The position numbers and the translations under genes were made by a program. Source: Vreelandella halophila (lineage in GTDB: Bacteria; Pseudomonadota; Gammaproteobacteria; Pseudomonadales; Oleiphilaceae). Taken from it: 64,000 nt of DNA. The stretch is from contig NZ_WMEX01000001.1 in assembly GCF_009856365.1 (NCBI RefSeq), forward strand, positions 62,001 to 126,000, in the 5' to 3' direction. Position 1 is the first letter of the stretch. Each line of letters starts with the position of its first letter. Under the pieces are notes generated by a model. That model had not been told where the DNA came from. It did no database searches and was given only the letters and a program-made list of their open reading frames with translations. Shown piece after piece: positions 42,026-51,355 of this stretch.

Positions 42026-42958
42026 TCAGTCCAGCGCCACACCAAACGCATCCTTGAACTGCTTCGCGAACTCATCACGCGTCAGCGAATGGTTCTGCGG
42101 GCCAGTGCTGGCAACCTTGATGGAGCCCATCAGGGACGCCATGCGGCCTGCGGTCTTCCAGTCCTTGCCTTCGCTCAGACCGGTCAGCAGGGCAGCGCGA
42201 TACGCATCGCCGCAACCCGTCGGGTCCTTGATGGCGGCCGGCTTGACCGGTTCCACGTGCACTTCCTCGTCGGCGTAGATCACGGAGCCTTCACCGCCCA
42301 GGGTCACGATCAGGGCTTCAACCTTCTCGCCGATCTGCTGGCGGCTCAGGCCGGTCTTCTCTTCCAGCATGCCCGCTTCATAGTCGTTCACGGCAACCCA
42401 GGTCGCCTTATCAATGAACCACTCCAGGTCATTACCGTCGAACATCGGCAGGCCCTGACCCGGATCGAACATGAAGGGAATGCCCGCATCCGCGAACTGG
42501 CGTGCGTGCTCGATCATGCCGTCGCGGCCGTCCGGCGCGACAATGCCCATTTTGATGCCTTCGTCGGTCGGCACGCTCTGGGTGTGGGCGTGGTTCATGG
42601 CGCCCGGGTGGAAGGCCGTGATCTGGTTGTCTTCCATGTCCGTGGTGATGTACGCCTGGGCGCAGTACTCGGAATCGATGGTCTTCACGTACTTGTCGTT
42701 GATGCCGTGCTTGTTGAGCCACTCGCGGTAGCCGCCAAAGTCCGCGCCAACGGTGGCCATGGCGAGGCCGTCGCCGCCGAGCAGTTTCATGTTGTAGGCA
42801 ATGTTGCCGGCGGTGCCGCCGAAGTTGCGCTGCAGCTCCGGTACCAGGAAAGCCACGTTCAGCATGTGAACGCGGTCAGGCATGATATGGTCCTTGAACT
42901 TGCCGTCAAAGGTCATGATGGTGTCGTAAGCGAACGATCCACAGATCAGTGCTGTCAT
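42026..42958 (-). CDS. PfkB-family carbohydrate/nucleoside kinase
   Basis: A 310-residue ribokinase-superfamily protein. The N-terminal substrate region has NFGGTAGNIAYNMKLLG, and the C-terminal signature KDPTGCGDAYRAALLTGL contains the catalytic Asp (GCGD). Resembles the adenosine-kinase-like branch of PfkB proteins; the phosphate acceptor is not certain. AGGAGA precedes the ATG at 42958. A clear intrinsic terminator follows, implying a single-gene transcript. Confidence 0.88.
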   Translation of the reverse strand: MTALICGSFAYDTIMTFDGKFKDHIMPDRVHMLNVAFLVPELQRNFGGTAGNIAYNMKLLGGDGLAMATVGADFGGYREWLNKHGINDKYVKTIDSEYCAQAYITTDMEDNQITAFHPGAMNHAHTQSVPTDEGIKMGIVAPDGRDGMIEHARQFADAGIPFMFDPGQGLPMFDGNDLEWFIDKATWVAVNDYEAGMLEEKTGLSRQQIGEKVEALIVTLGGEGSVIYADEEVHVEPVKPAAIKDPTGCGDAYRAALLTGLSEGKDWKTAGRMASLMGSIKVASTGPQNHSLTRDEFAKQFKDAFGVALD

Positions 42959-43190
42959 AGGTAGTCTCCTGTGTTCTGCCAACGGTGCACGGGTAAACAG
43001 GCTGTTTACCGCCATGCGGCGTCAGTCATGGAGTGAGGCCGTGCTGGAAGCGTGTTTGTCGTGTGATTGGGGCTTCCGGCCCCACGGTCGCCTTGCAGGC
43101 TACCTTTGTCTGGCCTCTGTTTCAAATCGGAAACGGGTGGCTGCAACAGGAAAATTGCGTAACCCACTGTTGAGACGGGAGTAACCGGAA

Positions 43191-44465
43191 ATGGAGCGCC
43201 AGTTCTGGGTATCGATCACCGCGCTGATGTTCTCGATCGGCGTTCTGCTGCTGGGCGTGGGGCTCATGGGGACCCTGCTCAGTGTGCGCCTGAGCTTCGA
43301 GGATATGAGCGGGCAGGCGAAGGGGCTGGTCCTCTCCGCCTATTACATTGGTCTGGTGATCGGCTCCCAGAAAGGCGGCTGGGTGATCCGCCAGGCCGGC
43401 CATATCCGGGCCTTTGCCATCTTCGCGGCGCTGTGCACCGTGGCCATACTGCTGCAGGGGCTCTATGTGACCGGGGTGAGCTGGTTCCTGCTGCGGATCC
43501 TGATCGGCTTTTCCACCTCCGGCATCTACATGGTGGTGGAGAGCTGGCTGAACGAGCGGGCCGAGCCTTCCAACCGGGGCACCGTTTTCTCCGCCTACCA
43601 GATCATCACCTACGCCGGCATCGGCATGGGGCAGTTCCTGATGCACCTGGGTGACCCGCAGGGGCCGGAACTGTTCATGATTGTGGGCGTGCTGTTTGCC
43701 CTGTGCCTGGTGCCCGTGGCCCTGAGCCGTGCCAGCAACCCGCCCGAGCCCCTGGCGCAGGCGCGCATGGCTCTGGGCCAGACCTGGCGGGACTCGCACC
43801 TGGCGGTGATCACCTGCCTGGGCGCGGGGCTGCTCAGTGGCGCGGTCTACACGCTGATCCCGCTGGCAGCGCTGCGCATGAACCTGGCGGTTTCCGATGT
43901 GGCGCCGTTGATGGCGGGGCTGGTTCTGGGCGGTGTGGCCCTCCAGTGGCCGATCGGGCACTTCTCTGACCGCTTCGGGCGGCGCCCGCTGATCCTTCTG
44001 GTGGCGGCCGCCACAACCCTGATCACGGCTGCCATGATGGCAGCGGCGGGCCGTGTTCCGCTCTGGCCGCTGGTCGGGCTTTCCGCGCTGCTGGGCGGGT
44101 TTGTGTTCACGCTCTATCCGCTGTCCGTGGCTCTGGCGAACGACAGCCAGGACGAGGGCGATTTCGTCGGGGTATCCGCGGCGCTGATCTTCCTCTGGGG
44201 CATTGGCGCGGCCATCAGCCCCATCCTCGGGGGGTCCATACTGGCGCGCACACCGCCGGGTGGGGTATTCATCTACATGGGGGTAATCAGTGCGCTGGTG
44301 GCAGTCGCCGCCCTGGTGCAGCGCCGCCACTTCGAGCGCATCCGCAGCCCCTTCCGGATGATGACACGCAGCGCGCCCACGCTCGTGGAACTGGACCCGC
44401 GAGCGTATGAGGAGGAAGACGCTGGCCCGGAGACAGAACCAGAGCCCCCGGAGTGGTACCGCTGA
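43191..44465 (+). CDS. MFS transporter, YcaD-like
   Basis: A 424-residue membrane protein with about 12 transmembrane helices and an MFS-type loop after helix 2 (IGSQKGGWVIRQAG) and after helix 8 (HFSDRFGRRPLILL). It resembles the YcaD group of inner-membrane permeases of unknown substrate. The C-terminal tail (about 395-424) is acidic and probably cytoplasmic. GGGAG lies upstream of the ATG. It ends close to a REP-like group. Confidence 0.88.
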   Translation: MERQFWVSITALMFSIGVLLLGVGLMGTLLSVRLSFEDMSGQAKGLVLSAYYIGLVIGSQKGGWVIRQAGHIRAFAIFAALCTVAILLQGLYVTGVSWFLLRILIGFSTSGIYMVVESWLNERAEPSNRGTVFSAYQIITYAGIGMGQFLMHLGDPQGPELFMIVGVLFALCLVPVALSRASNPPEPLAQARMALGQTWRDSHLAVITCLGAGLLSGAVYTLIPLAALRMNLAVSDVAPLMAGLVLGGVALQWPIGHFSDRFGRRPLILLVAAATTLITAAMMAAAGRVPLWPLVGLSALLGGFVFTLYPLSVALANDSQDEGDFVGVSAALIFLWGIGAAISPILGGSILARTPPGGVFIYMGVISALVAVAALVQRRHFERIRSPFRMMTRSAPTLVELDPRAYEEEDAGPETEPEPPEWYR

Positions 44466-44471
44466 ACGCCC

Positions 44472-44574
44472 CTGTAGGAGCGAGCTTGCTCGCGATAAAG
44501 CCCACGCATCGCTTGCAAGCAAGCTCCTACAAATCCGGCAACCCTTCCTGTGTAGGAGCGAGCTCGCTCGCGAT
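44472..44574. repeat. REP-like pair plus single unit
   Basis: A pair (44472-44530) and a single TAGGAGCGAGCTCGCTCGC unit (44551-44574) lie between the convergent MFS and DUF2452-like genes. Confidence 0.85.
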
Positions 44575-44577
44575 CAG

Positions 44578-45156
44578 TTATGTCGCGTCAGCCCCGGAAT
44601 CATCCGGCAGCTGCGCCTGGGCCTCGCGGTAGGACAGCGCCTGGATCCCCGAGCCCTGCATGGAGGCGCGCAGGGAATGGGCCAGGGCGAAGGCATAGGC
44701 GCGCTGGTAGAACGGCATCTGACCCTGATAGCGGGGCAGGGCGTCCTCCACCGTCTCGGACTCCTCCATGGCCTCCTCGAACGATTCCCAGCGCTGCTCC
44801 AGGCTGGCCATCAGCTGCGGATCAGCTGCTGCCTCCTCGCACATCTCCAGCGACCAGGTCATGTCCTCGTGCAGCTCACACTCGCCGATGTAGCGGCCGT
44901 AAACGTCCTCGCTCCACTCATCCGGATGGATGGGCGAGAGCCAGAAACGGCCGTTCTTCTGGTAGAGCCAGTAGGTATTCCCGCGCACAGGCTTGAACTT
45001 GAAATCGCTCTCCAGAACGAACAGCGACGTGAACAGCTCCAGTGAAATCTGCTTGATCTGCTTGGGCTGGGCCATGAGCGCCGGCGCGCGGCTCTCCTCA
45101 AGGAAAGCCAGAACCGGCCGCAGACCCTTGCCCTGGGGGTTTGGATTCTCAGGCAT
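44578..45156 (-). CDS. DUF2452-like conserved protein
   Basis: A 192-residue soluble, acidic protein starting MPENPNPQGKGLRPVLAFLE, a start typical of DUF2452, a conserved family with no known function. No catalytic motif, signal or membrane segment is visible; the C-terminal third is helical and rich in Glu/Ala. Family assignment is from memory of the N-terminal motif. Confidence 0.6.
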   Translation of the reverse strand: MPENPNPQGKGLRPVLAFLEESRAPALMAQPKQIKQISLELFTSLFVLESDFKFKPVRGNTYWLYQKNGRFWLSPIHPDEWSEDVYGRYIGECELHEDMTWSLEMCEEAAADPQLMASLEQRWESFEEAMEESETVEDALPRYQGQMPFYQRAYAFALAHSLRASMQGSGIQALSYREAQAQLPDDSGADAT

Positions 45157-45185
45157 GTGGCGTACCTTACCACAAAGATCTCCTT

Positions 45186-45244
45186 CTGTAGGAGGAGCTT
45201 GCTCGCAAGCGACACGGGGATATCGCGAGCAAGCTCGCTCCTAC
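45186..45244. repeat. REP-like pair
   Basis: A TAGGAGGAGCTTGCTCGCAAG head and an opposed TCGCGAGCAAGCTCGCTCC tail lie in the gap upstream of the Crp/Fnr regulator and the DUF2452-like gene. Confidence 0.8.
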
Positions 45245-45372
45245 ATTGAAGGGAAGCGTCTTACCCATTTGGGGATAGCCTGCTCAGCCATCAGGGCAAG
45301 AGGCAGACCCCCTTATCCATTGATAAAGTGCATATTGGACAATAACGTTATAGCTTACGATGATTCCCTGGT

Positions 45373-46116
45373 ATGAATGACTGCATGAGCGACGACATCC
45401 AGACCCTTGCGCGGGAAGATGACGAGCGGTGCCAGAACCCGGGCTCCGGCATGGCGCTGCTGGGCCAGCATCCGCTGTTCAATGGCCTGTCGCGTCGGGA
45501 TTTTGAGGATCTCGGGGAAAGCATCCGTCTGCTCAAGCTGCGTCGGGGGCAGGTGCTGTACAAGCAGGATTCACCGGCCTACGAGTTCTTCTATGTGGTG
45601 AGCGGGCGGCTGCGCCTGTACCGGCTGGACACCACCGGCCAGGAACGCACCCTGGACAGTCACGGCCCGGGGGAGGTGTTCGCGGATGTGATGATCTACG
45701 CGGACCCGGCCCGCTATGTGGCCTACGCCGAACCGCTGCGCCGGACCGAGCTTCTGGCTATTCCCACGGATCGTTTCCGGGCGATCCTCGAACGGAACCC
45801 GGCCTACAGCCAGCTGCTGCTGCGCCAGTATGCCTCACGCATGGTCCAGCGGTTCCGGGATCTGGAGGTGATGACGGTGCGGCGGGGCGTGCAGCGGGTG
45901 ATGCGCTACCTGTTGGAATTCGTGCCGGACGACCAGCGTTACAACATCGAGGTGGAGCTGCCCCTGCCCCAGAACCAGATCGCCACACGCCTGGCCATGC
46001 AGCCGGAAACCCTCTCCCGGCTGATGCGGGACATGGCCGAGGAGGGTGTATTCGAGCTGCGCCGCGGCCGCCTGTTTATCCCGGACCGCCGGGCACTGGA
46101 AGAGCGCTGCCTGTAA
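45373..46116 (+). CDS. Crp/Fnr-family transcriptional regulator
   Basis: A 247-residue regulator: a cyclic-nucleotide-binding-type beta-roll (about 30-150), a long dimer helix (150-175) and a C-terminal winged helix (175-240) with recognition region AMQPETLSRLMRDMAEEG. The N-terminus has only C4 and C20 and no FNR-type four-cysteine cluster, so it is not an oxygen-sensing FNR; a Dnr-like or other ligand-sensing role is possible. ATG 45385 is an alternative start; neither has a strong ribosome site. Confidence 0.87.
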   Translation: MNDCMSDDIQTLAREDDERCQNPGSGMALLGQHPLFNGLSRRDFEDLGESIRLLKLRRGQVLYKQDSPAYEFFYVVSGRLRLYRLDTTGQERTLDSHGPGEVFADVMIYADPARYVAYAEPLRRTELLAIPTDRFRAILERNPAYSQLLLRQYASRMVQRFRDLEVMTVRRGVQRVMRYLLEFVPDDQRYNIEVELPLPQNQIATRLAMQPETLSRLMRDMAEEGVFELRRGRLFIPDRRALEERCL

Positions 46117-46118
46117 CC

Positions 46119-46478
46119 TCAGGCGGCGCCCAGCGCCTGCATCACCTCATCGCAGCTGCAGTCGATGATGCTGACATTCCGGAACCCCAGCCGCTCAAGC
46201 GCTTCCGCAGCCAGCGCGGCACGGCCACCGGTGGCGCAGTGCAGGAAGATGGGGGTGTCCGGGTCAGTGGTGTACTCCGGAATCTTCATCTCCAGAATGC
46301 CCCGGGGCAGGTTGATGGTACCCGCCGCCTGCTTCTCGCTCACCTCGCCCGGCTCGCGCACATCAATCACCAGCGCATTCGGCTCGTCCTCAAGCATGCT
46401 GCGGGCGGCTTCCGGCGTGAGGCAGTGAAGATTGGCCTTGGTTTCGGCAACGATTTCGGGGAGGGTGCGGATGCTCAT
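46119..46478 (-). CDS. Single-domain rhodanese
   Basis: A 119-residue rhodanese with the active-site loop CATGGRA; C81 is the sulfur-carrying residue. Such proteins move sulfane sulfur, and some can carry selenium in vitro, but nothing here ties this one to the selenium genes 10 kb away. AAGGAG precedes the ATG. It converges on the Crp/Fnr gene with 2 bp between stops. Confidence 0.88.
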   Translation of the reverse strand: MSIRTLPEIVAETKANLHCLTPEAARSMLEDEPNALVIDVREPGEVSEKQAAGTINLPRGILEMKIPEYTTDPDTPIFLHCATGGRAALAAEALERLGFRNVSIIDCSCDEVMQALGAA

Positions 46479-46542
46479 GGTAGTGGCTCCTTATGGTCTG
46501 GTGCGGGATGAGCGTCGCCCATAATAACCCCTTTTCCCCTAA

Positions 46543-46671
46543 CTGTAGGAGCGGGCCCTGCTCGGGATGATCCAGGTATCGCTTGCAAGCAAGCTCCTAC
46601 AACCCAAGCTTCTGTAGGAGCGAGCCCCGCTCGCGATGGATCCAGATATCGCTTGCGAGGCAAGCTCCTAC
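46543..46671. repeat. Two REP-like pairs
   Basis: Pairs at 46543-46600 and 46612-46671 with heads like TAGGAGCGAGCCCCGCTCGC and tails like GCTTGCAAGCAAGCTCCTAC fill the gap between the rhodanese start and the DUF2333 stop. Confidence 0.85.
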
Positions 46672-46684
46672 GGGGTCATGCGGC

Positions 46685-47737
46685 TCAGCCGTCCCGCAGC
46701 AGGCTGATGATATTGATCAGCCCGGCATTGGCGCGGGTCAGATAGGACGACATCGTCAGCGAATAGTTCGGAACCATCCCGAACTGGGAACCATTGAGCA
46801 CCATCGGGCTGGTCAGCGAGCGCTGGGTGTATTCCAGCTCCCGGATGATCTGGTCCAGGCTGACCATGGCGTTCTTGTCCTCAAGCACACTGCGGAAGTC
46901 GCGCTTGATGGCCTTGAGATAGACCAGCATCGCCCAGGTGGTGCCGCGGGCCTGGTAGAACACATTGTCCACCTGCATCCAGGGCGTCTGGCTCACCTGC
47001 TCCACTGGCTGGGCCTTGGCGGCAGTCGCGCTGGGGTCATTGGCCAGCATTGTTGCCCGGCGCTTCTCCGCCACGCTGGCCGCCAGGTTCTGGGACATGC
47101 TGCCCAGGCGCTTGTTCATCAGGTCCAGGATCGTGGCCAGGTTGTCCGCACGGGCGTAGAAATCCCCGCGGGCGGTGTCCGGATCCGCCAGGTCATCCCG
47201 GTACGCCCTGAGTTCCTCAATGGCGTCGTTGTACTTGCCCTCGGCGGAGGGGAAGATCCAGCGCTCGCTGTCGTTGTTCAGCAGGATCTGGGCCTGGACC
47301 AGGTTGGGGTTCTCGTTCGACTGTGACTGGGAGCGCGAGACGTCATTGCGCAGCGCCAGTGACAGATCCCGCGCCTGGCGGATCGCGCCCGTCTCCCAGG
47401 CCGCGATGTTGTCCATCAGCACAAAGGGCGGCAGCACGTCGTTGGAAAGGAAGCCGCCGCGCTTGTTGACGATAACGTCCAGGGAACGGATCAGCGACTC
47501 GGTGGTGTAATAGCCCACGGGCGGCTTGTCCTGATCGGACTCGGCCGTGAAGGCCTCCTCAATGGCATCCTGTTTCGGCGCCTCCGGGCTGCTGTCGGGC
47601 CAGAACGAGATCACAAACAGCGCCATCGCAATGGCCAGCCCCACCACCAGCGGCGTCATAATCATGCCCCGGGCGCGCAGCCTCGGCATCCGGATCCGGT
47701 TGGTCATCGCCCGCATCTTCCGTCTTATCGTTCCCAT
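46685..47737 (-). CDS. DUF2333 family membrane-anchored protein
   Basis: A 350-residue protein with one N-terminal transmembrane helix (about 28-45) and a large, probably periplasmic domain. The stretch GGFLSNDVLPPFVLMDN, the ARDLSLALRNDVSRSQSQS segment and IFPSAEGKYNDAI are typical of DUF2333, a conserved gammaproteobacterial family of unknown function. AAGGGA precedes the ATG. Confidence 0.85.
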   Translation of the reverse strand: MGTIRRKMRAMTNRIRMPRLRARGMIMTPLVVGLAIAMALFVISFWPDSSPEAPKQDAIEEAFTAESDQDKPPVGYYTTESLIRSLDVIVNKRGGFLSNDVLPPFVLMDNIAAWETGAIRQARDLSLALRNDVSRSQSQSNENPNLVQAQILLNNDSERWIFPSAEGKYNDAIEELRAYRDDLADPDTARGDFYARADNLATILDLMNKRLGSMSQNLAASVAEKRRATMLANDPSATAAKAQPVEQVSQTPWMQVDNVFYQARGTTWAMLVYLKAIKRDFRSVLEDKNAMVSLDQIIRELEYTQRSLTSPMVLNGSQFGMVPNYSLTMSSYLTRANAGLINIISLLRDG

Positions 47738-47834
47738 AGGGGTCCCTTCATCGTTGATTACCGCACAGCCGCAAGGATAACTGACTTCCCGCGATCCCGG
47801 AATCCGTCAGGGTGGCTGGCGCGATCATCACCCC

Positions 47835-48019
47835 CTGTAGGAGCGAGCCCTGCTCGCGAAACCCCAGGGATCGCTTGCAGGGCAAGCTCCTACAGTCTCG
47901 GGGCCCTCGTCATCTGTAGGAGCGAGCCCTGCTCGCGATAGGCCGGGATCGCTTGCGAGGCAAGCTCCTACAGTCTTGGAATCCTCGTCCCCCCGTAGGA
48001 GCGAGCCCCGCTCGCGATA
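47835..48019. repeat. Array of REP-like units, the last before the polysaccharide cluster
   Basis: Two head-tail pairs (47835-47895, 47914-47973) and a final single head (47993-48019) fill the 376-bp gap upstream of the WbpM-like gene. No further units were found from here to the end of the window. Confidence 0.85.
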
Positions 48020-48075
48020 TTACAGAAAAGTGACCAATGGAACCGACGCAGGTTCGAGGCAAAATTCGGGGTTAC

Positions 48076-48084
48076 TGGTACACT
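48076..48084 (+). promoter_or_regulatory. Possible extended -10 promoter of the polysaccharide cluster
   Basis: TGGTACACT is an extended -10 element (TGnTAnnnT) about 30 bp before the WbpM-like start; no good -35 is visible at the normal distance. Confidence 0.35.
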
Positions 48085-48113
48085 CTTGTGAATTAGTCAC
48101 AGGACCGGGCCCC

Positions 48114-50093
48114 ATGTTCAGACGCATCACTTACCTGTTCAGGCATGTCTTTTCACAGTTCGCCGCGCTGGATCGGCCACAGAAGCGTCTGGTTTCCGCC
48201 ATATCGGATGCCGTGTTTATCATGCTCTCGCTTTGGGCGGCTTTTTCGTTGCGGTTGGAGACCTTCTTTCGCCCTGAAGACCCCGGTTACTGGGTGCTGT
48301 TTCCCGCGATTGCCATCGTCACCGTATTCCTGTTTGGCAGACTTGGACTTTACCGGGCCATCATCCGGTACCTCAGTGAGCGTGCCCTGCTTACCGTCCT
48401 TGCGGGGGTGACAGGCTCCGCTCTGCTTCTGATCGCCGGTGCTTTCATGCTGCGGGTCGAGCTGCCCCGCTCGGTCCCATTCCTCTATGGCGCCTTCACC
48501 TTCCTGTTTGTGACAGGGACCCGCTTCGGTGTTCGCCGGTTGCTCAACCGTCCCAGACACTTCGGGAAAATGCCTGTACTCATCGTGGGCGCAGGCGAAA
48601 CCGGTTTTCAGCTGGCTTCCGCGCTCAATCAGGGCATTGAGTACCGGCCGGTGGCTTTCATTACCCTGGAGCCGGACAATCACAAGACCACGATCAATGG
48701 TCTGCCCGTCTACGATCTGGAACATGTCCGCAAGGCCGTCGCCAAGCATCAGGTCAAGCGGATCCTGCTCGCCATTGATGAAAACGCCACGGTGGAGCGG
48801 CGTGAGATTCTCCGCGATCTTGAAGGCCTCCCGGTGCCCGTCCAAACGGTTCCCCCGGTCACGGAACTGGTGACAGACAGGGCGCGTATCACTGATGTGC
48901 GTGATCTTGATGTTGAGGATCTACTGGGCCGTGAGCCCGTTCGCTACCGCAATGAGCACTTGGCGGAGTCGTTGAGTGGGCGAGTGGTCATGGTCACTGG
49001 TGCGGGCGGCTCCATCGGCTCTGAGCTGTGCCGACAGATCCTCCGCCAGGGCCCTGCTGGCCTGGTCCTTTTCGAGCAGTCTGAATACGCGCTCTACCGT
49101 ATTGAGCGAGAACTCCAGAGTATCCGTGATAAAGAGCATATCGCGGTATCCATTCACCCGTTGCTGGGCAGTGTTATCCACCGGCGGCGGTGTGAAAGTG
49201 TGATCCGCGCTCTGGGGGTCAGTGTTGTTTACCACGCGGCAGCTTACAAACATGTGCCGCTGGTGGAGCAGAACGTTATCGAGAGTGTACAGAACAACGT
49301 GTTCGGTACCTGGTATACGGCGGAGGCTGCCATTGCCGCTGGGGTGGAGAAGTTTGTGCTTGTTTCCACGGATAAGGCCGTAAGGCCCACCAACATCATG
49401 GGAGCAAGCAAGCGGCTGGCGGAACTCGTTCTGCAGGGGCTGGCCCAACGTCAGGGTAAGACGGTCTTTTCCATCGTGCGCTTCGGGAACGTGCTTGGCT
49501 CGTCTGGTTCCGTCGTCCCGCTGTTCCGGGAACAGATCCGTAATGGTGGCCCTGTGACCGTTACCCACCCGGATATCACCCGCTATTTCATGACGATCCC
49601 TGAGGCAAGCCAGCTTGTACTGCAGGCGGGAACCATGGGTGAGGGTGGTGAAGTGTTCGTGCTGGATATGGGGCAACCCGTGCGCATTGCGGAACTGGCG
49701 CGGCGGATGATCCATCTCATGGGGCTGACCGAGAAGAGCGAGGATAACGAGCACGGCGACATTGAGATCATTTTCAGTGGCCTGCGCCACGGCGAGAAGC
49801 TCCACGAAGAGCTTTTAATTGGTGATGATCCCCGGGGCACGGAGCACCCGCGCGTTATGAAGGCTCGCGAGAGCTCGATGGAATGGTCCCAGCTCGAAGA
49901 ACTACTGGAAGAACTGATGCTGGCCAGTCAGGGTTTTGACTGCCACCGTGTTGTAGAGCTTCTGAAGGCCGCTCCAACGGGGTACCAGCCCAATCACGAC
50001 GTGCAGGACATCGTATGGTCTAATGGTGGCAATGCCCTTCCCATGAGTAATGCAGCTGACATCAGCGACACCATCCGCCGCATCTTCGGGTGA
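48114..50093 (+). CDS. WbpM/CapD-type nucleotide-sugar 4,6-dehydratase
   Basis: A 659-residue membrane enzyme. Four transmembrane helices (about 28-140) lead to a first Rossmann-like domain (VLIVGAGETGFQLASAL, about 154-170) and a catalytic extended-SDR domain with TGAGGSIGSEL (about 293-303) and STDKAVRPTNIMGASKR, the modified active site of WbpM-type UDP-GlcNAc C6-dehydratases. It starts synthesis of deoxy-amino sugars for O-antigen or capsule. The start at 48114 is chosen over earlier in-frame codons that lie in repeat DNA; AGGA is about 11 nt upstream. First gene of the polysaccharide cluster. Confidence 0.9.
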   Translation: MFRRITYLFRHVFSQFAALDRPQKRLVSAISDAVFIMLSLWAAFSLRLETFFRPEDPGYWVLFPAIAIVTVFLFGRLGLYRAIIRYLSERALLTVLAGVTGSALLLIAGAFMLRVELPRSVPFLYGAFTFLFVTGTRFGVRRLLNRPRHFGKMPVLIVGAGETGFQLASALNQGIEYRPVAFITLEPDNHKTTINGLPVYDLEHVRKAVAKHQVKRILLAIDENATVERREILRDLEGLPVPVQTVPPVTELVTDRARITDVRDLDVEDLLGREPVRYRNEHLAESLSGRVVMVTGAGGSIGSELCRQILRQGPAGLVLFEQSEYALYRIERELQSIRDKEHIAVSIHPLLGSVIHRRRCESVIRALGVSVVYHAAAYKHVPLVEQNVIESVQNNVFGTWYTAEAAIAAGVEKFVLVSTDKAVRPTNIMGASKRLAELVLQGLAQRQGKTVFSIVRFGNVLGSSGSVVPLFREQIRNGGPVTVTHPDITRYFMTIPEASQLVLQAGTMGEGGEVFVLDMGQPVRIAELARRMIHLMGLTEKSEDNEHGDIEIIFSGLRHGEKLHEELLIGDDPRGTEHPRVMKARESSMEWSQLEELLEELMLASQGFDCHRVVELLKAAPTGYQPNHDVQDIVWSNGGNALPMSNAADISDTIRRIFG

Positions 50094-50131
50094 CGATTTC
50101 TCCACGTGACGGTCAGCCGCCTGGGTTGTCC

Positions 50132-50159
50132 TTGCGGTCTGTGTTCTGTGACGTACAAT
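50132..50159 (+). promoter_or_regulatory. Candidate sigma-70 promoter
   Basis: TTGCGG (50132-50137) and TACAAT (50154-50159) with a 16-bp spacer lie about 45 bp before the first glycosyltransferase start. Confidence 0.45.
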
Positions 50160-50204
50160 TGCGCTCCACTCCTACAGGGCACTGTTGACGGACCCCATTC
50201 GCTG

Positions 50205-51347
50205 ATGCGAGTTCTCCAGTTCTATCGTACCTATCTCCCGGACACCCATGGCGGCGTAGAAGAGGCCATTCACCAGATCTGCCTGGCCACCGGTGAGCTG
50301 GGGGTGGAGCATCGAATCGTGACCATGGCCCCGGTCAGGGAAGTCGAAATACTGGAGCGACCGGAAGCGACCGTCATCCGCGTGCCCATACAGGCAGAAC
50401 CCGCATCCTGTTCCATGGGGCTGGAGGCCTTCAGGGTCTACCGTGAGCAGGCAGAGTGGGCGGATCTGATCCAGATTCATTATCCTTGGCCCTTCGCCGA
50501 CCTTGTCCATCTGCTGTCCGGCTGCCGCAAACCAGTGGTGGTCACCTATCATTCGGATATCATCCGCCAGAGGGCGCTGGAGCGACTCTATGCCCCGTTG
50601 CGGTGGCTTTTTTTCAGGCACGTGGCGCGGTTTGTAGCGACCTCGCCGGATTACGCCGGCAGCAGCCGGCTGTTGCAGCGCGCTAAGCAGCCCGTCGAGG
50701 TGATCCCGCTCGGACTCTGTCCAGAAAGCTATCCACCGGCCTCTGCGGAGGCACTGGCGCAAGTCGAGAGTGACTTTGGCAGTGACTTCTTCCTGTTCAT
50801 TGGCGTGCTGCGCTATTATAAAGGGTTGCGGTATCTGGTGGAGGCTGCGGCAGAAACAGGGCTCCCCGTGGTGATCGCAGGGCGCGGGCCCGAGGAAAAG
50901 CGGCTCCGGGAGCAGGCAGATGCCCTTGGTGCTGACAACCTGATGTTCGCGGGTTTTGTCAGTGACGAAGTCAAACAGGGGCTTATGGCGAAAGCGCGGG
51001 CCATCGTCTTCCCTTCCTGTGAACGCTCAGAGGCTTTTGGGGTTACGCTTCTGGAAGGGCAGCTTCACAGCCTGCCGCTGATCACCTGTGACATCGGCAC
51101 GGGCACAAGCTATGTTAACCGCCATGGTGAAACCGGCTTGGTGGTCCCGCCCTGTGATCCCCACGCGCTGGCCCAGGCCATGCGCAACCTTGAACAGGCC
51201 CCGGAGCAGGCCCGCGACATGGGCAAGGCCGGGCGTGAGCGCCTGGACAACGTATTTGCCGGCAGTCAGGTGGGTGCGCACTATCTGGCACTCTACCAAC
51301 AGCTGCTTGGCTCAGAACCCGTACAAAACCCGACAAATAACAGGTAA
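50205..51347 (+). CDS. Family 4 glycosyltransferase
   Basis: A 380-residue GT-B enzyme. The N-terminal half has FYRTYLPDTHGGVEEAI, and the C-terminal donor domain has FIGVLRYYKGLRYLVEA and the EX7E-type SCERSEAFGVTLLEGQ, placing it in GT4. Donor and acceptor are unknown; mannose is plausible given manC next door. The ATG at 50205 fits the family N-terminus, though the ribosome site is weak. Confidence 0.87.
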   Translation: MRVLQFYRTYLPDTHGGVEEAIHQICLATGELGVEHRIVTMAPVREVEILERPEATVIRVPIQAEPASCSMGLEAFRVYREQAEWADLIQIHYPWPFADLVHLLSGCRKPVVVTYHSDIIRQRALERLYAPLRWLFFRHVARFVATSPDYAGSSRLLQRAKQPVEVIPLGLCPESYPPASAEALAQVESDFGSDFFLFIGVLRYYKGLRYLVEAAAETGLPVVIAGRGPEEKRLREQADALGADNLMFAGFVSDEVKQGLMAKARAIVFPSCERSEAFGVTLLEGQLHSLPLITCDIGTGTSYVNRHGETGLVVPPCDPHALAQAMRNLEQAPEQARDMGKAGRERLDNVFAGSQVGAHYLALYQQLLGSEPVQNPTNNR

Positions 51348-51355
51348 CCGTCTCC

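Noticed and set aside
43122-44522. Open frame opposite the MFS transporter
   Set aside because: Antisense to a clear 12-helix transporter, and part of it translates a REP-like unit.
45310-45372. FNR-box or promoter upstream of the Crp/Fnr gene (TTGATAAAGTGCAT)
   Set aside because: Only one half-site matches, and no convincing -10/-35 pair at the right spacing was found.
46119-46478. Rhodanese as part of the selenium pathway
   Set aside because: A generic single-domain rhodanese 10 kb away in a separate transcription unit; no evidence of selenium function.
47835-48019. CRISPR-like array of regular repeats
   Set aside because: The units are palindromic head-tail pairs with variable short gaps, not direct repeats with uniform unique spacers, and no cas genes are present.
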